NCBI GenBank assembly: GCA_910584035.1
Contig: CAJTZR010000038.1
Span: 1-15,562 of the forward strand
Direction of reading: 5' to 3'
DNA: 15,562 nucleotides
Origin: an uncultured Christensenella sp.
GTDB lineage: Bacteria; Bacillota; Clostridia; Christensenellales; UBA3700
Below are positions 1-8,396 of this stretch, piece after piece. Position numbers and translations under genes: made by a program. The number at the start of each line of letters is the position of its first letter. Within the stretch, counting starts at the first letter, position 1. Under the pieces are notes generated by a model. The model did no database searches and was not told where the DNA came from. It saw only the letters and a list, made by a program, of their open reading frames with translations.

Positions 1-2
1 GA

Positions 3-1913
3 ACATCTGCACAAATTATTACAAAGTGGAATGAAGTTAGGCAAGAGTCCTACACGCTAAATAAATTTGTCAAAATAGTTTTGAATGCGAACTGGGTAGT
101 AGATGCTACATTGAATTTAGAAGATTATCAAAGAATTATTATTGATTTAAATGGACATTCTATCACACGAAATGTTGCTGAACAAGCTTGGGGTGGCAAA
201 ACATTTGATGTGCGTAATGGTGCAACATTAAAAATAATGGATAGTGTTTTTGAGCAAGACCCAGAAAGTGTGCTTGCAAAAGCAGAAGAGTTGGCAAGCA
301 CGTTAAGTGTTGAAGAATACATTACTGATGAGGAATTGTGGGCAACAGAAAGTACAAAATTATGGCAAGATATTGTCGCTCAAACTGGTATTGGTTATAT
401 AAGAGGTGGAAAAAACTTAGGTAGTGGCGGTGCTATTTATATTGAAGATGGAACATTGGAATTTTTGAGTGGAATGATTTGTGATAATATAGCAGAAAGT
501 GGCGGTGCTATTGCTACAAAAAATTCAAGAGGTGTTTTGATAGTTAATAATGGAATTTTTTGTGCCAACACGGTAAGTAATAGTTATGGAACATCAATTT
601 TAAGTATGACAAATAATACTAAAATAAGTGGAGGGTTATTTATTGGTAATAAGGGAAAAGAGCGTGGTGGAGCGATTGCAGTTTATGGAGTTGCACAGAT
701 TTCTGATTGCGTAATATATAATAATTACCAATTGAATATGGGTGCGATTTATATTGGTTGTAATACATTTTTTGAAACTCATATTTTAATAAAAAATGTA
801 AGAATAGAGGGTAATGTTTCTAAATATTATGCTGGTGGAATATATGCTACTGGTAATAGCAACGTTCGTATGGAATATGTATCTTTTTTAGGCAATAAAG
901 CTTTGCAACATTCCACTGATTCTGGTGCTGGGTTGCAAATAGCTTATTCTTCAAATGTTAATTTGTATAATTGCATATTTAGAGATAATTATTCACCTAT
1001 GGGTGGTGCGGGTATTGACTTTACTGAAAAAGGTGGTGTAAACGAAGGTACTAGTAAACTTAAGATTAGTGGTTTTTTAGATATGAGCAACAATTTAAAT
1101 GAAAATGGTGAGGATGCAGATATTCAAATTAAGTCAAACGGAAAAATTAGCATTGAATCAGCTTTGAAAATGAATCCCGATAATTCTGACCAAAAGCCAA
1201 TTAAATTAATTTTTGCAAATAAAACTGGACTATTCCATTCATTTACATCATCATATTCAACATATGACCATAATGGCTTAGACCCAAGTAAATACTTTAC
1301 TTGCGGTTTTGATACTCATAAAGCGGTGGTAAATAGTTTTGGTGAGCTTATGTTTGAGCAAGATAACAAGGCAATTTATGACTTTATGTTTTTGCAAAAT
1401 GGTTATCGCAAAAATTATGATGGTAACGAAAAATTGCACGGCTATAACGATGATGATATAACAACTTTTGTACTAGGTAAAATATCGCCTATGACAAGCA
1501 TAGATAGCTTTATTGAGAATTTAGCACCATATAATTTTGCTAATTTGAAATTATATACTAATACTGATACTTTAGTTTTTGAAAACGGAAATGCTTTAAG
1601 TGGAGTAAATTCAAGTAACGGAATGGAATTTGCAGTTGGAACAGGTTGGTATATAAAGTGTAATGTAGGAGAGATAGAGGAAACAATTTATTTGTCAGTG
1701 TTAGGTGATTTAACTGGAGACGGCAAGATAAATTCCGCAGATGTCAATTATTTAAGGAATGTAGCGAATAATAATCTATTTAATAGCTTAGTGGATAAGC
1801 CATACATACAACTTGCAATGTTAATCAATAACAAAGACGGGTTGACAAATAGTGATGCTACTATTTTGTGGGATGTTGTTTTAGGCATTGAAAGCATAGA
1901 GTTATTTATGTAA
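3..1913 (+). CDS. Surface beta-helix protein with C-terminal dockerin-like domain (5' end outside window)
   Basis: The frame is open from the first in-frame base of the window, so the true start and any signal peptide lie to the left. A TTG at 81 is not a convincing start: it has no Shine-Dalgarno and sits inside a beta-strand-like stretch (VKIVLNANW). The visible 636 residues contain repeated GGAIY, GGAIA and GGIYA motifs at about residues 135-345, typical of right-handed parallel beta-helix proteins (pectate-lyase-like or polymorphic outer-membrane-protein-type repeats). Near the end, from about residue 568, GDLTGDGKINSADVNYLRN followed by NNKDGLTNSDATIL reads as a type I dockerin: a good first calcium loop and a more degenerate second one. 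Dockerins bind cohesins, so the protein is probably secreted and docked on a surface scaffold. I infer a surface adhesin or glycan-related role; no catalytic residues can be assigned. No clear terminator follows the TAA. Confidence 0.85.
   Translation, partial: TSAQIITKWNEVRQESYTLNKFVKIVLNANWVVDATLNLEDYQRIIIDLNGHSITRNVAEQAWGGKTFDVRNGATLKIMDSVFEQDPESVLAKAEELASTLSVEEYITDEELWATESTKLWQDIVAQTGIGYIRGGKNLGSGGAIYIEDGTLEFLSGMICDNIAESGGAIATKNSRGVLIVNNGIFCANTVSNSYGTSILSMTNNTKISGGLFIGNKGKERGGAIAVYGVAQISDCVIYNNYQLNMGAIYIGCNTFFETHILIKNVRIEGNVSKYYAGGIYATGNSNVRMEYVSFLGNKALQHSTDSGAGLQIAYSSNVNLYNCIFRDNYSPMGGAGIDFTEKGGVNEGTSKLKISGFLDMSNNLNENGEDADIQIKSNGKISIESALKMNPDNSDQKPIKLIFANKTGLFHSFTSSYSTYDHNGLDPSKYFTCGFDTHKAVVNSFGELMFEQDNKAIYDFMFLQNGYRKNYDGNEKLHGYNDDDITTFVLGKISPMTSIDSFIENLAPYNFANLKLYTNTDTLVFENGNALSGVNSSNGMEFAVGTGWYIKCNVGEIEETIYLSVLGDLTGDGKINSADVNYLRNVANNNLFNSLVDKPYIQLAMLINNKDGLTNSDATILWDVVLGIESIELFM
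1701..1895 (+). other. Dockerin-like domain coding segment
   Basis: This segment encodes two EF-hand-like calcium loops separated by a spacer. The first has the D-x-T-x-D-x-K-x-x-x-x-D spacing and is followed by a helix (VNYLRNV). The second has N-N-K-D-G-L-T-N-S-D, then ILWDVVLGI. Two such repeats at the very C-terminus are the normal dockerin layout. The partner cohesin is not in the window. Confidence 0.7.
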
Positions 1914-2270
1914 TGAAAAATTATAACTATTATTACTTTTGTAATTTAGATTGTAACTAAGAAACAAGTATCAAACTTACTAACAAAGAAGCTTTTGTAA
2001 ATATAAGTAATTTAAAAATATCTTTATTTTAAGTTCCAATATTCCCCACTCAAAAGCTGTTTTGGAGAAAATATTAATAAAATCTGTGTAAAAAATATTG
2101 ACTATCTAATGTTGCTTAAATGTAGTTTGTTTTAATGTTAATTAAGTAGTATTGTTTATATTTTAATCTACGTTTGTTTTATTAAATGGTACATAATATT
2201 ATTACAAAAGTAAACAGCATATATGAATATTTGTTGCCAACTTATGCTGATTTAAATTAGTATTATTTGT

Positions 2271-2462
2271 ATAGCAAATGTGTTGCTTTATCAATATAAA
2301 ATTTAATATAAGTTAAAATTTACTTATTATATTTTATTTATTGGAAGTTATCCATACACCTCACAAAAAAGTTATTTTGTGGGGAGTCCGATAAGCACCT
2401 GAAATGGTATTTTACAGAAATTGGTGGCAATTCAAATAGTATTGAGCTTGATTTGTCAAGTT
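2271..2462. repeat. Degenerate interspersed repeat, copy A
   Basis: This stretch resembles two others at 7557-7680 and 7671-7795. The left half (AAAATTTAATATAAGTTAAA region) matches copy C. The core, TCACAAAAAAGTTATTTTGT then GGGGAGTCCGATAAGC, matches both; the start of the second half (TATTGGAAGTT) and the end (CAAG) match copy B. In copy A the core folds into a perfect 10-bp hairpin, CCTCACAAAA with TTTTGTGGGG, around a 6-base loop (2359-2384). All copies are in spacers, which suggests a decayed mobile or structured element rather than a gene. Confidence 0.55.
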
Positions 2463-2741
2463 AAAAGCATCAGCTTTTATTTAAATTTGAGTTTTCTCGA
2501 ATTTAAACAACACATAATTTTATTATTGAATGCTGTTTGTAAATAGACGCTTCAAAAAATGTTTCAAATGCTATTGATATATGGCACTCAGAAACTTATG
2601 ATAGTAGAGGATATTAATTCATTCAAGTATACTTTAAAGGAGTGCATTGAAAAATCTATATTAAATTAATATGTAAGCAAAAATTAAGTTGTATAAAATA
2701 ACTTTTAAAAACAGGCTGATAACGTAGAGTTATAAAACAAG

Positions 2742-2766
2742 CAAGATACCAAAATTTGGTATCTTG
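2742..2766 (-). terminator. Hairpin, probable dinB terminator
   Basis: CAAGATACC and GGTATCTTG form a 9-bp stem that extends to a near-perfect 12-bp palindrome, lying 86 bases past the dinB stop. On the minus strand it is followed by GCTTGTTTTAT, a weak U-tract. On the plus strand it is followed by TTGTTT, so it may also stop transcription arriving from the left. Confidence 0.55.
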
Positions 2767-2851
2767 TTGTTTATGTCTATTCATTTTTTAAAATTTATAA
2801 TTAATAAATTATTTGTGCAATTTTATTATACTAAATTATGTGTTGTAATTA

Positions 2852-4078
2852 TTATTTTTTAAATGGTTGAAATTCCTTGTCTACAAGTCCCTCACAAATT
2901 TCTTGATGTTTTGCAACAAGTCCCGATTTTACTATTGATTGACCATATTTATTGCGTATTGCGTCTAAAGATTTATCAATATTTTCTCTTTTATCGTGCG
3001 GTATATCAAATATTGTTGTTTGACGTGTTTCGCTTTTAGATAACTTATAAGTATATACACCTAATTGTCTAATCGGTTGGTCTTTTTTAAAATTATGCAT
3101 TGTAAGGAAAAGTTCAAATGCTTGTTCTGCAATGTCGCCAGCATTACAAGTAGAAAAGTTAAGCATATTAGTTTTATTGGTTCCGTCAAGCGAACAATAT
3201 CTAATACTTACACCAATTCCGTTTGCAACTAAATGATATTTACGTAATCTTGCTGCTACCATTTCAGAAAGTGATGTTAATATCGCTTCTGCCTCACTAG
3301 GAGTGGTTATATCAAACGGCGTGGTTGTACTATTGCCTATGCTTTCTGGAATATGTTTTTGTTCAGCAAGCTTAATTTCGTCAATTTCAATGCCGTTTGC
3401 ATATTGATGTAACTTTTTTCCGTTTATTCCAATATATTGTTGTAGGGTTTCTGCATCATATCTAGCTAAATCACCAATAGTATTTATGCTTAACGATTTA
3501 AATATTTTTGCAGTTTGTCTACCAACCATTAGCAAATCGGTAACTGGCAATGCCCAAATAATGTCTTTATAATTATTCTTGTCTATAACAGTGACAGCAT
3601 CGGGCTTTTTGTAGTCAGAACCAAGTTTTGCGAAAATCTTTGTAAAAGAAACTCCTACTGATATTGTAATGCCAAGTTCGGCTTTTACACGCTCACGCAA
3701 AGTATTGGCAATATTTTCACCACCGCCAAATAAGTTAGTTGATTGTGTGCAGTCAAGCCAACACTCGTCAATGCCGAATGGCTCAACTTTATCTGTATAT
3801 TCGCTATACATATCAAACAGCTTATTACTAATAGCTACATAATCATCGTAATGTGGCGATACAAATATTAGTTCAGGACACTTTTGTTTTGCTTGCCATA
3901 ATGGTTCGGCAGTTTTTACACCAGCTTTTTTTGCTTGTTCAGATTTTGCGAGTACAATGCCGTGCCGTTTTTCGGGATTACCGCAAACAGCAATAGGCTT
4001 GCCTTTTAAGGCAGGATTAAGCATAATTTCAACAGATGCATAAAAATTGTTTGCATCGCAATGTAATATAGTTGCCAT
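2852..4078 (-). CDS. dinB: DNA polymerase IV (Y-family translesion polymerase)
   Basis: A 408-residue Y-family polymerase that copies past damaged template bases. The N-terminus carries LHCDANNFYASVE with metal ligand D8 and steric-gate residue Y13. The second catalytic motif is GIDECWLD, with D104 and E105. The thumb and helix-hairpin region follows (about 170-230), then the little-finger domain (about 240-350). QTTIF at residues 353-357 fits the QxxLF-type sliding-clamp-binding motif, and the C-terminal segment after it (IDKSLDAIRNKYG) is usual in clostridial DinB proteins. Length is normal. The ATG is preceded on its strand by AAAAGGA with suitable spacing. I saw no LexA/DinR-type box just upstream, so SOS control is not supported. 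It stands alone, convergent with the beta-helix gene. Confidence 0.95.
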   Translation of the reverse strand: MATILHCDANNFYASVEIMLNPALKGKPIAVCGNPEKRHGIVLAKSEQAKKAGVKTAEPLWQAKQKCPELIFVSPHYDDYVAISNKLFDMYSEYTDKVEPFGIDECWLDCTQSTNLFGGGENIANTLRERVKAELGITISVGVSFTKIFAKLGSDYKKPDAVTVIDKNNYKDIIWALPVTDLLMVGRQTAKIFKSLSINTIGDLARYDAETLQQYIGINGKKLHQYANGIEIDEIKLAEQKHIPESIGNSTTTPFDITTPSEAEAILTSLSEMVAARLRKYHLVANGIGVSIRYCSLDGTNKTNMLNFSTCNAGDIAEQAFELFLTMHNFKKDQPIRQLGVYTYKLSKSETRQTTIFDIPHDKRENIDKSLDAIRNKYGQSIVKSGLVAKHQEICEGLVDKEFQPFKK

Positions 4079-4822
4079 AAATGTCCTTTTAAAACAATGT
4101 GTTATATGTACAAGTTAAATAAAAGCTATTACGTTAATAAAACAACATTACGTTTATTAATTGTTTGTTGTAATAAGCATTTGTTGTTGTATTTTGCTAA
4201 GTTAATATAGTAATAACAAAATGTGTTATATTTCCTAATTTTAATAAAAAAGCTTTTGTAATTTATAGATAGTTTTTGTTAATATAGTTAAATGATTAAT
4301 TAGATATTTGTATTAATTTGCTTAAATATTATTTTAGTGTAAATAGTAATATGTTAAGTTTTTCAATGTTCAAAACATTTAAAAACAACTAAATTAAAAG
4401 CTCTGAATAAAATATTTTAACTAAATCTTTAATCACTTAATTAAAATGTTGTAGTAGCATCTCGATATATAGTTATATTTATAAATGGTTTATTGCTAAT
4501 AATTATTTTAAACTAATATTAATTTGTAAAAATCTTTAATAATGTTGTGTATAACATTTAAAAATTAAAGCAAATTGTTTTATTGTAATCTTTTGTAAAA
4601 CCAATAACGTATAGTTTTATATTGAGAAAAACTATCTAACAATAGTATACATTATAATTAGTGAAATTACAAGTATTGCTAAGTAAAAATTATTTATAGC
4701 AAGTAAAATTAAACTGTAAATGATTAGCAAAAACTTATAGAATATCAAAGAAAACGTGCAAATATCCACGCAATATAGATTTTCTAAATAAAAACAAGCT
4801 TAATCTTGTTATTTTTACCTGC

Positions 4823-4849
4823 TATTTATCTACATTGTGTAGATAAATA
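4823..4849. repeat. Perfect 12-bp inverted repeat with 3-base spacer
   Basis: TATTTATCTACA and TGTAGATAAATA flank TTG. It is a perfect hairpin or dyad, unusual in length even for AT-rich DNA. It is not followed by a T-run and has no gene nearby, so a terminator is unlikely. It could be a protein-binding dyad or a structured RNA stem. Confidence 0.5.
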
Positions 4850-5413
4850 TAAAACTTGAATTTACTACTTGATTTTATTTGCAATATAGTGTATACTAAA
4901 ATAAATAATTAAATTAAAACTTATTTTGACGATTTTATATTTACTGCTCAAGTTTTAGATAAAACAAAAGAGTTAGCAAATAATACATTATTGTTGAAAT
5001 AGTTTTTTAACAATGCAAATAAAGTATTGTAAAATTTGAGTTAGTTTAAAAACAAAAAAAGCTATTACTTTTAATCATTAAATTGATTGATGTAATTTGA
5101 ACTAGAGCAATTGACTAAAATACCATTTTGAGTGTTTGTAATAACTATGGAAAAGCATATTGTCAATGGAATATTTATAACTGATTGTGAGTGATATAGA
5201 GTTTATATATGTTATTTTAATCAATTGGTTAAAAATATGATATTTGTGACTATTTAATTTATGCAAGATTGTAAAATGCATTTTAAAGTTTAGACTAATT
5301 GGCAGTATAATTAAAAGGTAAAGCATATTTATAAAGCTGTCTTATCTTAAATATTAAAATAAGAGAGAAATTTTTTTGGCTTTTATAAATGACTTTAAAA
5401 TTTGAATTTATTA

Positions 5414-5441
5414 TTGAGTTTATAGCATATTGAAATATATT
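5414..5441 (+). promoter_or_regulatory. Putative galU promoter
   Basis: TTGAGT and TATATT are separated by 16 bases, about 70 bases before the galU start codon. The match is only moderate and such AT-rich hexamers arise easily here. Confidence 0.3.
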
Positions 5442-5514
5442 AAAATTTTGAGTTAACAAATATTTATGCCAACCAAAAGTATGTTTGTGTTGGGTAAAAA
5501 TTTTGGAGATTATA

Positions 5515-6393
5515 ATGAAAAAAGTAACTAAAGCGGTTATACCGTGTGCAGGTTTTGGAACACGTTTTTTACCAATAACTAAGTCCGTTCCAAAGGAAAT
5601 GTTGCCTATAGTGGACACTCCGTCTTTGGACATTATTGTTGATGAGTGTATAAATAGTGGTATAACTGATATTTTGATAATATTAGGTAAAAATAAAAAG
5701 TGCATAGAAGATTTTTATGATTATGCACCAGAACTGGAAAAGATATTGGCAAAAGGCAATAAAAATTGTCAAATTAAAGTAATTAATACGCTAGCTGAAA
5801 AGGCACATTTTTACTATTGCCGTCAAAAAGAAATGAATGGTTCAGCAATGGCAGTGCTTGAGGCGGAAACATTTGTTGGCAATGATGCTTTTGCTGTTGT
5901 ATATGGTGACGATATCGTTTACAATGGTGATAAAAGACCTGCTATTGGACAATTGATTGACGCTCATTTGGAAACTGGTACATCTATTTTAGGTGTTCAA
6001 GAGGTTTGTGCAGAGGATGCTGTCAAATATGGTGCGGTAATAAAAGGACCTCAAAAAGGCAGATATTGCAAAATGAAAGGTGTTATTGAAAAGCCAAAGC
6101 TAGAGGAATTGCCGTCTACCTTAGTATCATTGGGCAGATATGTGCTTACACCAGATGTTTTTGACTATATTAGGCAAACACCACCAGCGAAAAATGGTGA
6201 GATTTATTTGACAGATACAATAAATTTAATGGCTAAAACTGTTGGCGTTTATTCTTATGAATTTGAGGGCAAAAGATACGATACTGGCGATAAGCTAGGT
6301 TTTTTGCAGGCTAATATCGAGTACGGCTTAAGGAATAAAGATTTGGGTGCAGATTTAGCAAATTATATTAAAGAATTAGCTAAACAGCTATAA
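5515..6393 (+). CDS. galU: UTP-glucose-1-phosphate uridylyltransferase
   Basis: Makes UDP-glucose from UTP and glucose-1-phosphate in the cytoplasm, feeding cell-envelope glycan and glycolipid synthesis. The 292-residue length is typical. The N-terminal nucleotide-binding signature CAGFGTRFLPITKSVPKEML is at residues 11-30, with PIVDTP following. The metal-binding GDD is at 131-133 (VVYGDDIVYN), the EKP motif at 192-194, and YDTGDKLGFLQANIEYGL near the C-terminus. The usual GLGHAV loop is replaced by NGSAMAV after RQKE, a form I associate with a clostridial branch of the family. The chosen ATG has GGAG six bases upstream; an in-frame TTG ten codons earlier lacks support. It is monocistronic with no partner gene adjacent. 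Confidence 0.93.
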   Translation: MKKVTKAVIPCAGFGTRFLPITKSVPKEMLPIVDTPSLDIIVDECINSGITDILIILGKNKKCIEDFYDYAPELEKILAKGNKNCQIKVINTLAEKAHFYYCRQKEMNGSAMAVLEAETFVGNDAFAVVYGDDIVYNGDKRPAIGQLIDAHLETGTSILGVQEVCAEDAVKYGAVIKGPQKGRYCKMKGVIEKPKLEELPSTLVSLGRYVLTPDVFDYIRQTPPAKNGEIYLTDTINLMAKTVGVYSYEFEGKRYDTGDKLGFLQANIEYGLRNKDLGADLANYIKELAKQL

Positions 6394-6427
6394 TTATTAT
6401 TTACATAGTTTAATTTTAATAGCTGTT
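6383..6427 (+). terminator. Loose inverted repeat at the galU stop, possible terminator
   Basis: AACAGCTAT, overlapping the stop codon, pairs perfectly with ATAGCTGTT 27 bases downstream. Only AAATTTT follows. The large loop and poor U-tract make this a weak candidate. Confidence 0.25.
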
Positions 6428-7067
6428 AAATTTTCAAGTTGATTAATAAACTAGGCTTATATAGTAAAATAAATAAGGTTATATTTATTCTAGAAATAAC
6501 AATTTGCTTATTTTAAAAGCGATAAATAATTGCTAAAAATATATTGAATAGTGATATTGATATAAAGTAAGATTGGCTTGTCGTTTGTATTAATGAAAAT
6601 TATAAACAAGTGATACTTTCAAGCTGGTAACTGATATTGATTCAAACTAGATATGTTTGAACACGAGTTTGTTGCATAGCAATTTTAAATTTAAAGTTAA
6701 TAAAAATTGTTTATTGTGGTTGTTTTGATTCAAATTATGTATATTTGTTGTATCAAGTTAGTGATATCCAGATTAAACTTGGAATAAAGCAAATTTAACA
6801 ACACTTTTTTATTGAGTTATCAACTAAAACAAAGTATTAATAGATTATTAAAAGCTAAAGTTAGTATATGGTTATTGAAAATAGGGATAATAAAGTTTGA
6901 TATTTATATACAATGTTATTTAAAAATGATTTTAAATTAGTATTGTTTATTAATTGGAAAAAAAATTTTAGAATTTGAATTTGTTGAGGCAAAATTTAAT
7001 AGTTTATAACATTTTGTTATTGACAATCTGCTATCAATAAATATGATTTGGTGGCAAAGGAGCGAAT
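6394..7067. other. AT-rich spacer, no gene seen
   Basis: Apart from the loose hairpin at its left edge and the promoter at 7020-7047, I see no gene, RNA or strong repeat. Scattered fragments (AAGCTGGTAACTGATAT, AACTTGGAATAAAGC) loosely resemble units of the array at 14600-15380, but too weakly to call. Confidence 0.5.
7020..7047 (+). promoter_or_regulatory. Sigma-A-type promoter of the acidic membrane-protein gene
   Basis: A perfect TTGACA (7020-7025), a 16-base spacer and TATGAT (7042-7047). Transcription would begin about 14 bases before the start codon, just ahead of the AAAGGAG ribosome binding site, giving a very short leader. Confidence 0.7.
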
Positions 7068-7478
7068 ATGTTGAGTATTTTAAGTGCAGTAAGTGCGGAG
7101 ACTATAATTGGTATAGTAGCAATAATAGTTATTGTTATTTCAAGTGGTATAATAATTGCAACAGCGGTAAGAAATTACTTATTGCATAAAAAAGCTGTGC
7201 TTGAGACTGAGCAAAATAATGGATTTGAGGACGAATCACAAATTCAAGAGATAGATAGCGAACAAAAAGAGGTGGAACAAGAGACTACTGACCCTACAAT
7301 AACTGCCGATGACGAAAAATCAGCTGCTCAAACACAAGATATAGAGGGTGAATTCGCAATTAGCGAAAATGATGTTGTCCAAGAAATTGAGTACGAAAAT
7401 CAAAACGCCGCTGACGAAAATAGCACTAAACTAGATGTTGAGGATATTGTTGATAATTTAATGAATAAAGCTGAATAA
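7068..7478 (+). CDS. Single-pass membrane protein with acidic, low-complexity tail
   Basis: A 136-residue protein of unknown function. Residues about 12-36 (IIGIVAIIVIVISSGIIIATAV) form one hydrophobic helix, followed by the basic stretch RNYLLHKKA, which predicts the tail lies in the cytoplasm. Residues 45-136 are rich in E, D, Q and N and probably disordered, ending in a short possible amphipathic helix (VEDIVDNLMNKAE). Translation starts at an ATG five bases after AAAGGAG. The gene has its own promoter and a strong terminator, so it is an independent unit. No domain was recognised; the layout suggests a membrane-anchored cytoplasmic adaptor or a shape or division accessory, which is speculation. 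Confidence 0.8.
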   Translation: MLSILSAVSAETIIGIVAIIVIVISSGIIIATAVRNYLLHKKAVLETEQNNGFEDESQIQEIDSEQKEVEQETTDPTITADDEKSAAQTQDIEGEFAISENDVVQEIEYENQNAADENSTKLDVEDIVDNLMNKAE

Positions 7479-7500
7479 AGTTAAAAATTTGAAAACAAAC

Positions 7501-7550
7501 GCTAGAAAGCAAATAATCACTTTGCCACGAATTAGGTAAAGTGATTTTTA
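7501..7550 (+). terminator. Intrinsic terminator cassette (copy 1)
   Basis: AATCACTTTGCC (7515-7526) pairs with GGTAAAGTGATT (7535-7546), 12 bp with one G-U pair and an 8-base loop, followed by TTTATT. The upstream flank GCTAGAAAGCAAA is also found at the terminator at 10436-10490, so hairpin and flank recur as one cassette. It lies about 35 bases past the stop of the acidic membrane-protein gene. Confidence 0.9.
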
Positions 7551-7556
7551 TTCGCA

Positions 7557-7680
7557 ATATTATTGGAAGTTGTCAATACATCACACAAAAAAAATATTTT
7601 GATAGGACCCAAATAAGCGGGTTGAAGCAACATTTTGTAGCAACTGATTGTAATTTAAATGAGAAGTACTTGAGAGCAAG
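7557..7680. repeat. Degenerate interspersed repeat, copy B
   Basis: It aligns with copy A from TATTGGAAGTT through AATAAGC to a terminal GCAAG, with many substitutions. The hairpin arms seen in copy A are damaged here. It starts directly after the terminator at 7501-7550. Confidence 0.5.
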
Positions 7681-7795
7681 TGATTGTGTTAGCAATAAAA
7701 ATTTAATTTAAGTTAAAATTTGCTTCTTGTAGTATATATTATCCAAAAATTTTTATATATCCTAAAAAAGTTATTCTGTTGGAACTCCGACAAGC
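7671..7795. repeat. Degenerate interspersed repeat, copy C
   Basis: The left half, AAAATTTAATTTAAGTTAAA, differs from copy A at very few positions. The core, CCTAAAAAAGTTATTCTGTT followed by GGAACTCCGACAAGC, matches copy A closely. The middle has diverged. Confidence 0.55.
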
Positions 7796-8052
7796 GACAC
7801 GTATTAGCATTTGACAATAGTAAAAATTAAATATGTTTTTTTTATCTAAATATTGAAAACTTAATTATATTGCATAATTTTGTTAAACAATAGTTTTATA
7901 GCAAAAATTAATACGTATTGCGATTAAAATTATTTTAATATAAATATTTTATATTCTTAACAGCATTTAGCATATATTTTTTGCTTGCTTGTACTTTAAA
8001 TCGTTAAACTATTATTGTCAAAAACTTGGTAATAACATTTTGAGCAGTTGAA

Positions 8053-8355
8053 TTATAAGCTTTTAAGGAAACTAATTAATTCTTTTTGTTGTTCGTTGTT
8101 TAGCTTAGAGAAGACATTTAATAATTCTTTTTGATTGTCTGTTAAGTCTAAAAATTCATTATCATTGCAAAAAAATTGTGATAAAGTAATGTTAAATGCG
8201 TTGCAAATAGCTTGCAATGACGATATGGACGGAATTATGTTCTTTCTGTACCAAGTGGAAATTGTTGATTGTGTTAATTCAGACATTTCTGCTAGTTTGT
8301 ACTCACTCCAACCACGCTCTTCTCTTAATACTAATATCTTGTTTAAAATATCCAT
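8053..8355 (-). CDS. XRE-family (Cro/CI-type) transcriptional regulator
   Basis: A 100-residue DNA-binding protein. The helix-turn-helix covers about residues 5-62, with YKLAEMSELTQSTISTWYR (19-37) as the central helices and the hallmark SSLQAICNAFNITLSQFF after it. The C-terminal tail (LTDNQKELLNVFSKLNNEQQKELISFLKSL) is a short helical segment of the kind that dimerises or senses a signal in small repressors. Its start is fixed by a near-ideal AAGGAGG. It is transcribed away from the TM2/zinc-ribbon/patatin operon, and the shared intergenic region carries repeated palindromic sites over the operon promoter. I infer it represses that operon and probably itself. Its tail resembles that of the regulator at 11247-11609. 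Confidence 0.93.
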   Translation of the reverse strand: MDILNKILVLREERGWSEYKLAEMSELTQSTISTWYRKNIIPSISSLQAICNAFNITLSQFFCNDNEFLDLTDNQKELLNVFSKLNNEQQKELISFLKSL

Positions 8356-8396
8356 TTTCCCCTCCTTGCAATCAAAATCTTTATTTTAGTAAATAA

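Larger units (their letters stand above)
1914..2851. other. Long spacer between convergent genes, with repeat copy A and possible gene debris
   Basis: No credible gene was found in these 938 bases. It contains degenerate interspersed repeat copy A (2271-2462) and the palindromic hairpin at 2742-2766. Between them a short open stretch (2559-2669, 36 codons) and neighbouring fragments read as protein-like only when frames are switched. This may be debris of a decayed gene, but nothing could be recognised. Confidence 0.5.
4079..5514. other. 1.4-kb AT-rich spacer without a credible gene
   Basis: This stretch separates the divergent dinB and galU genes. Open frames here lack ribosome binding sites and give low-complexity I/L/K/N-rich translations. 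It holds a copy of the CCACGYATTGTAGAT-like motif near 4761-4782, a 12-bp inverted repeat at 4823-4849, a smaller AACAAG/CTTGTT hairpin just before it, and a weak galU promoter candidate at 5414-5441. Nothing else was identified. Confidence 0.6.
7551..8052. other. Spacer filled by repeat copies B and C
   Basis: This stretch lies between the terminator and the stop of the convergent XRE gene. It holds repeat copies B and C almost back to back, then about 250 bases of AT-rich sequence in which nothing was recognised. Confidence 0.55.

Noticed and set aside
2559..2669. Short 36-codon open frame ending near SFKYTLKECIEKSILN
   Set aside because: No ribosome binding site, no recognisable family, and the neighbouring fragments need frame changes; at most gene debris.
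4079..4200. LexA/DinR box controlling dinB
   Set aside because: No GAAC-N4-GTTC-like or extended dyad is visible upstream of the start.
5102..5705. Two minus-strand open frames upstream of and across the galU start
   Set aside because: Low-complexity translations, no ribosome binding sites, and one is antisense to the clearly coding galU N-terminus.
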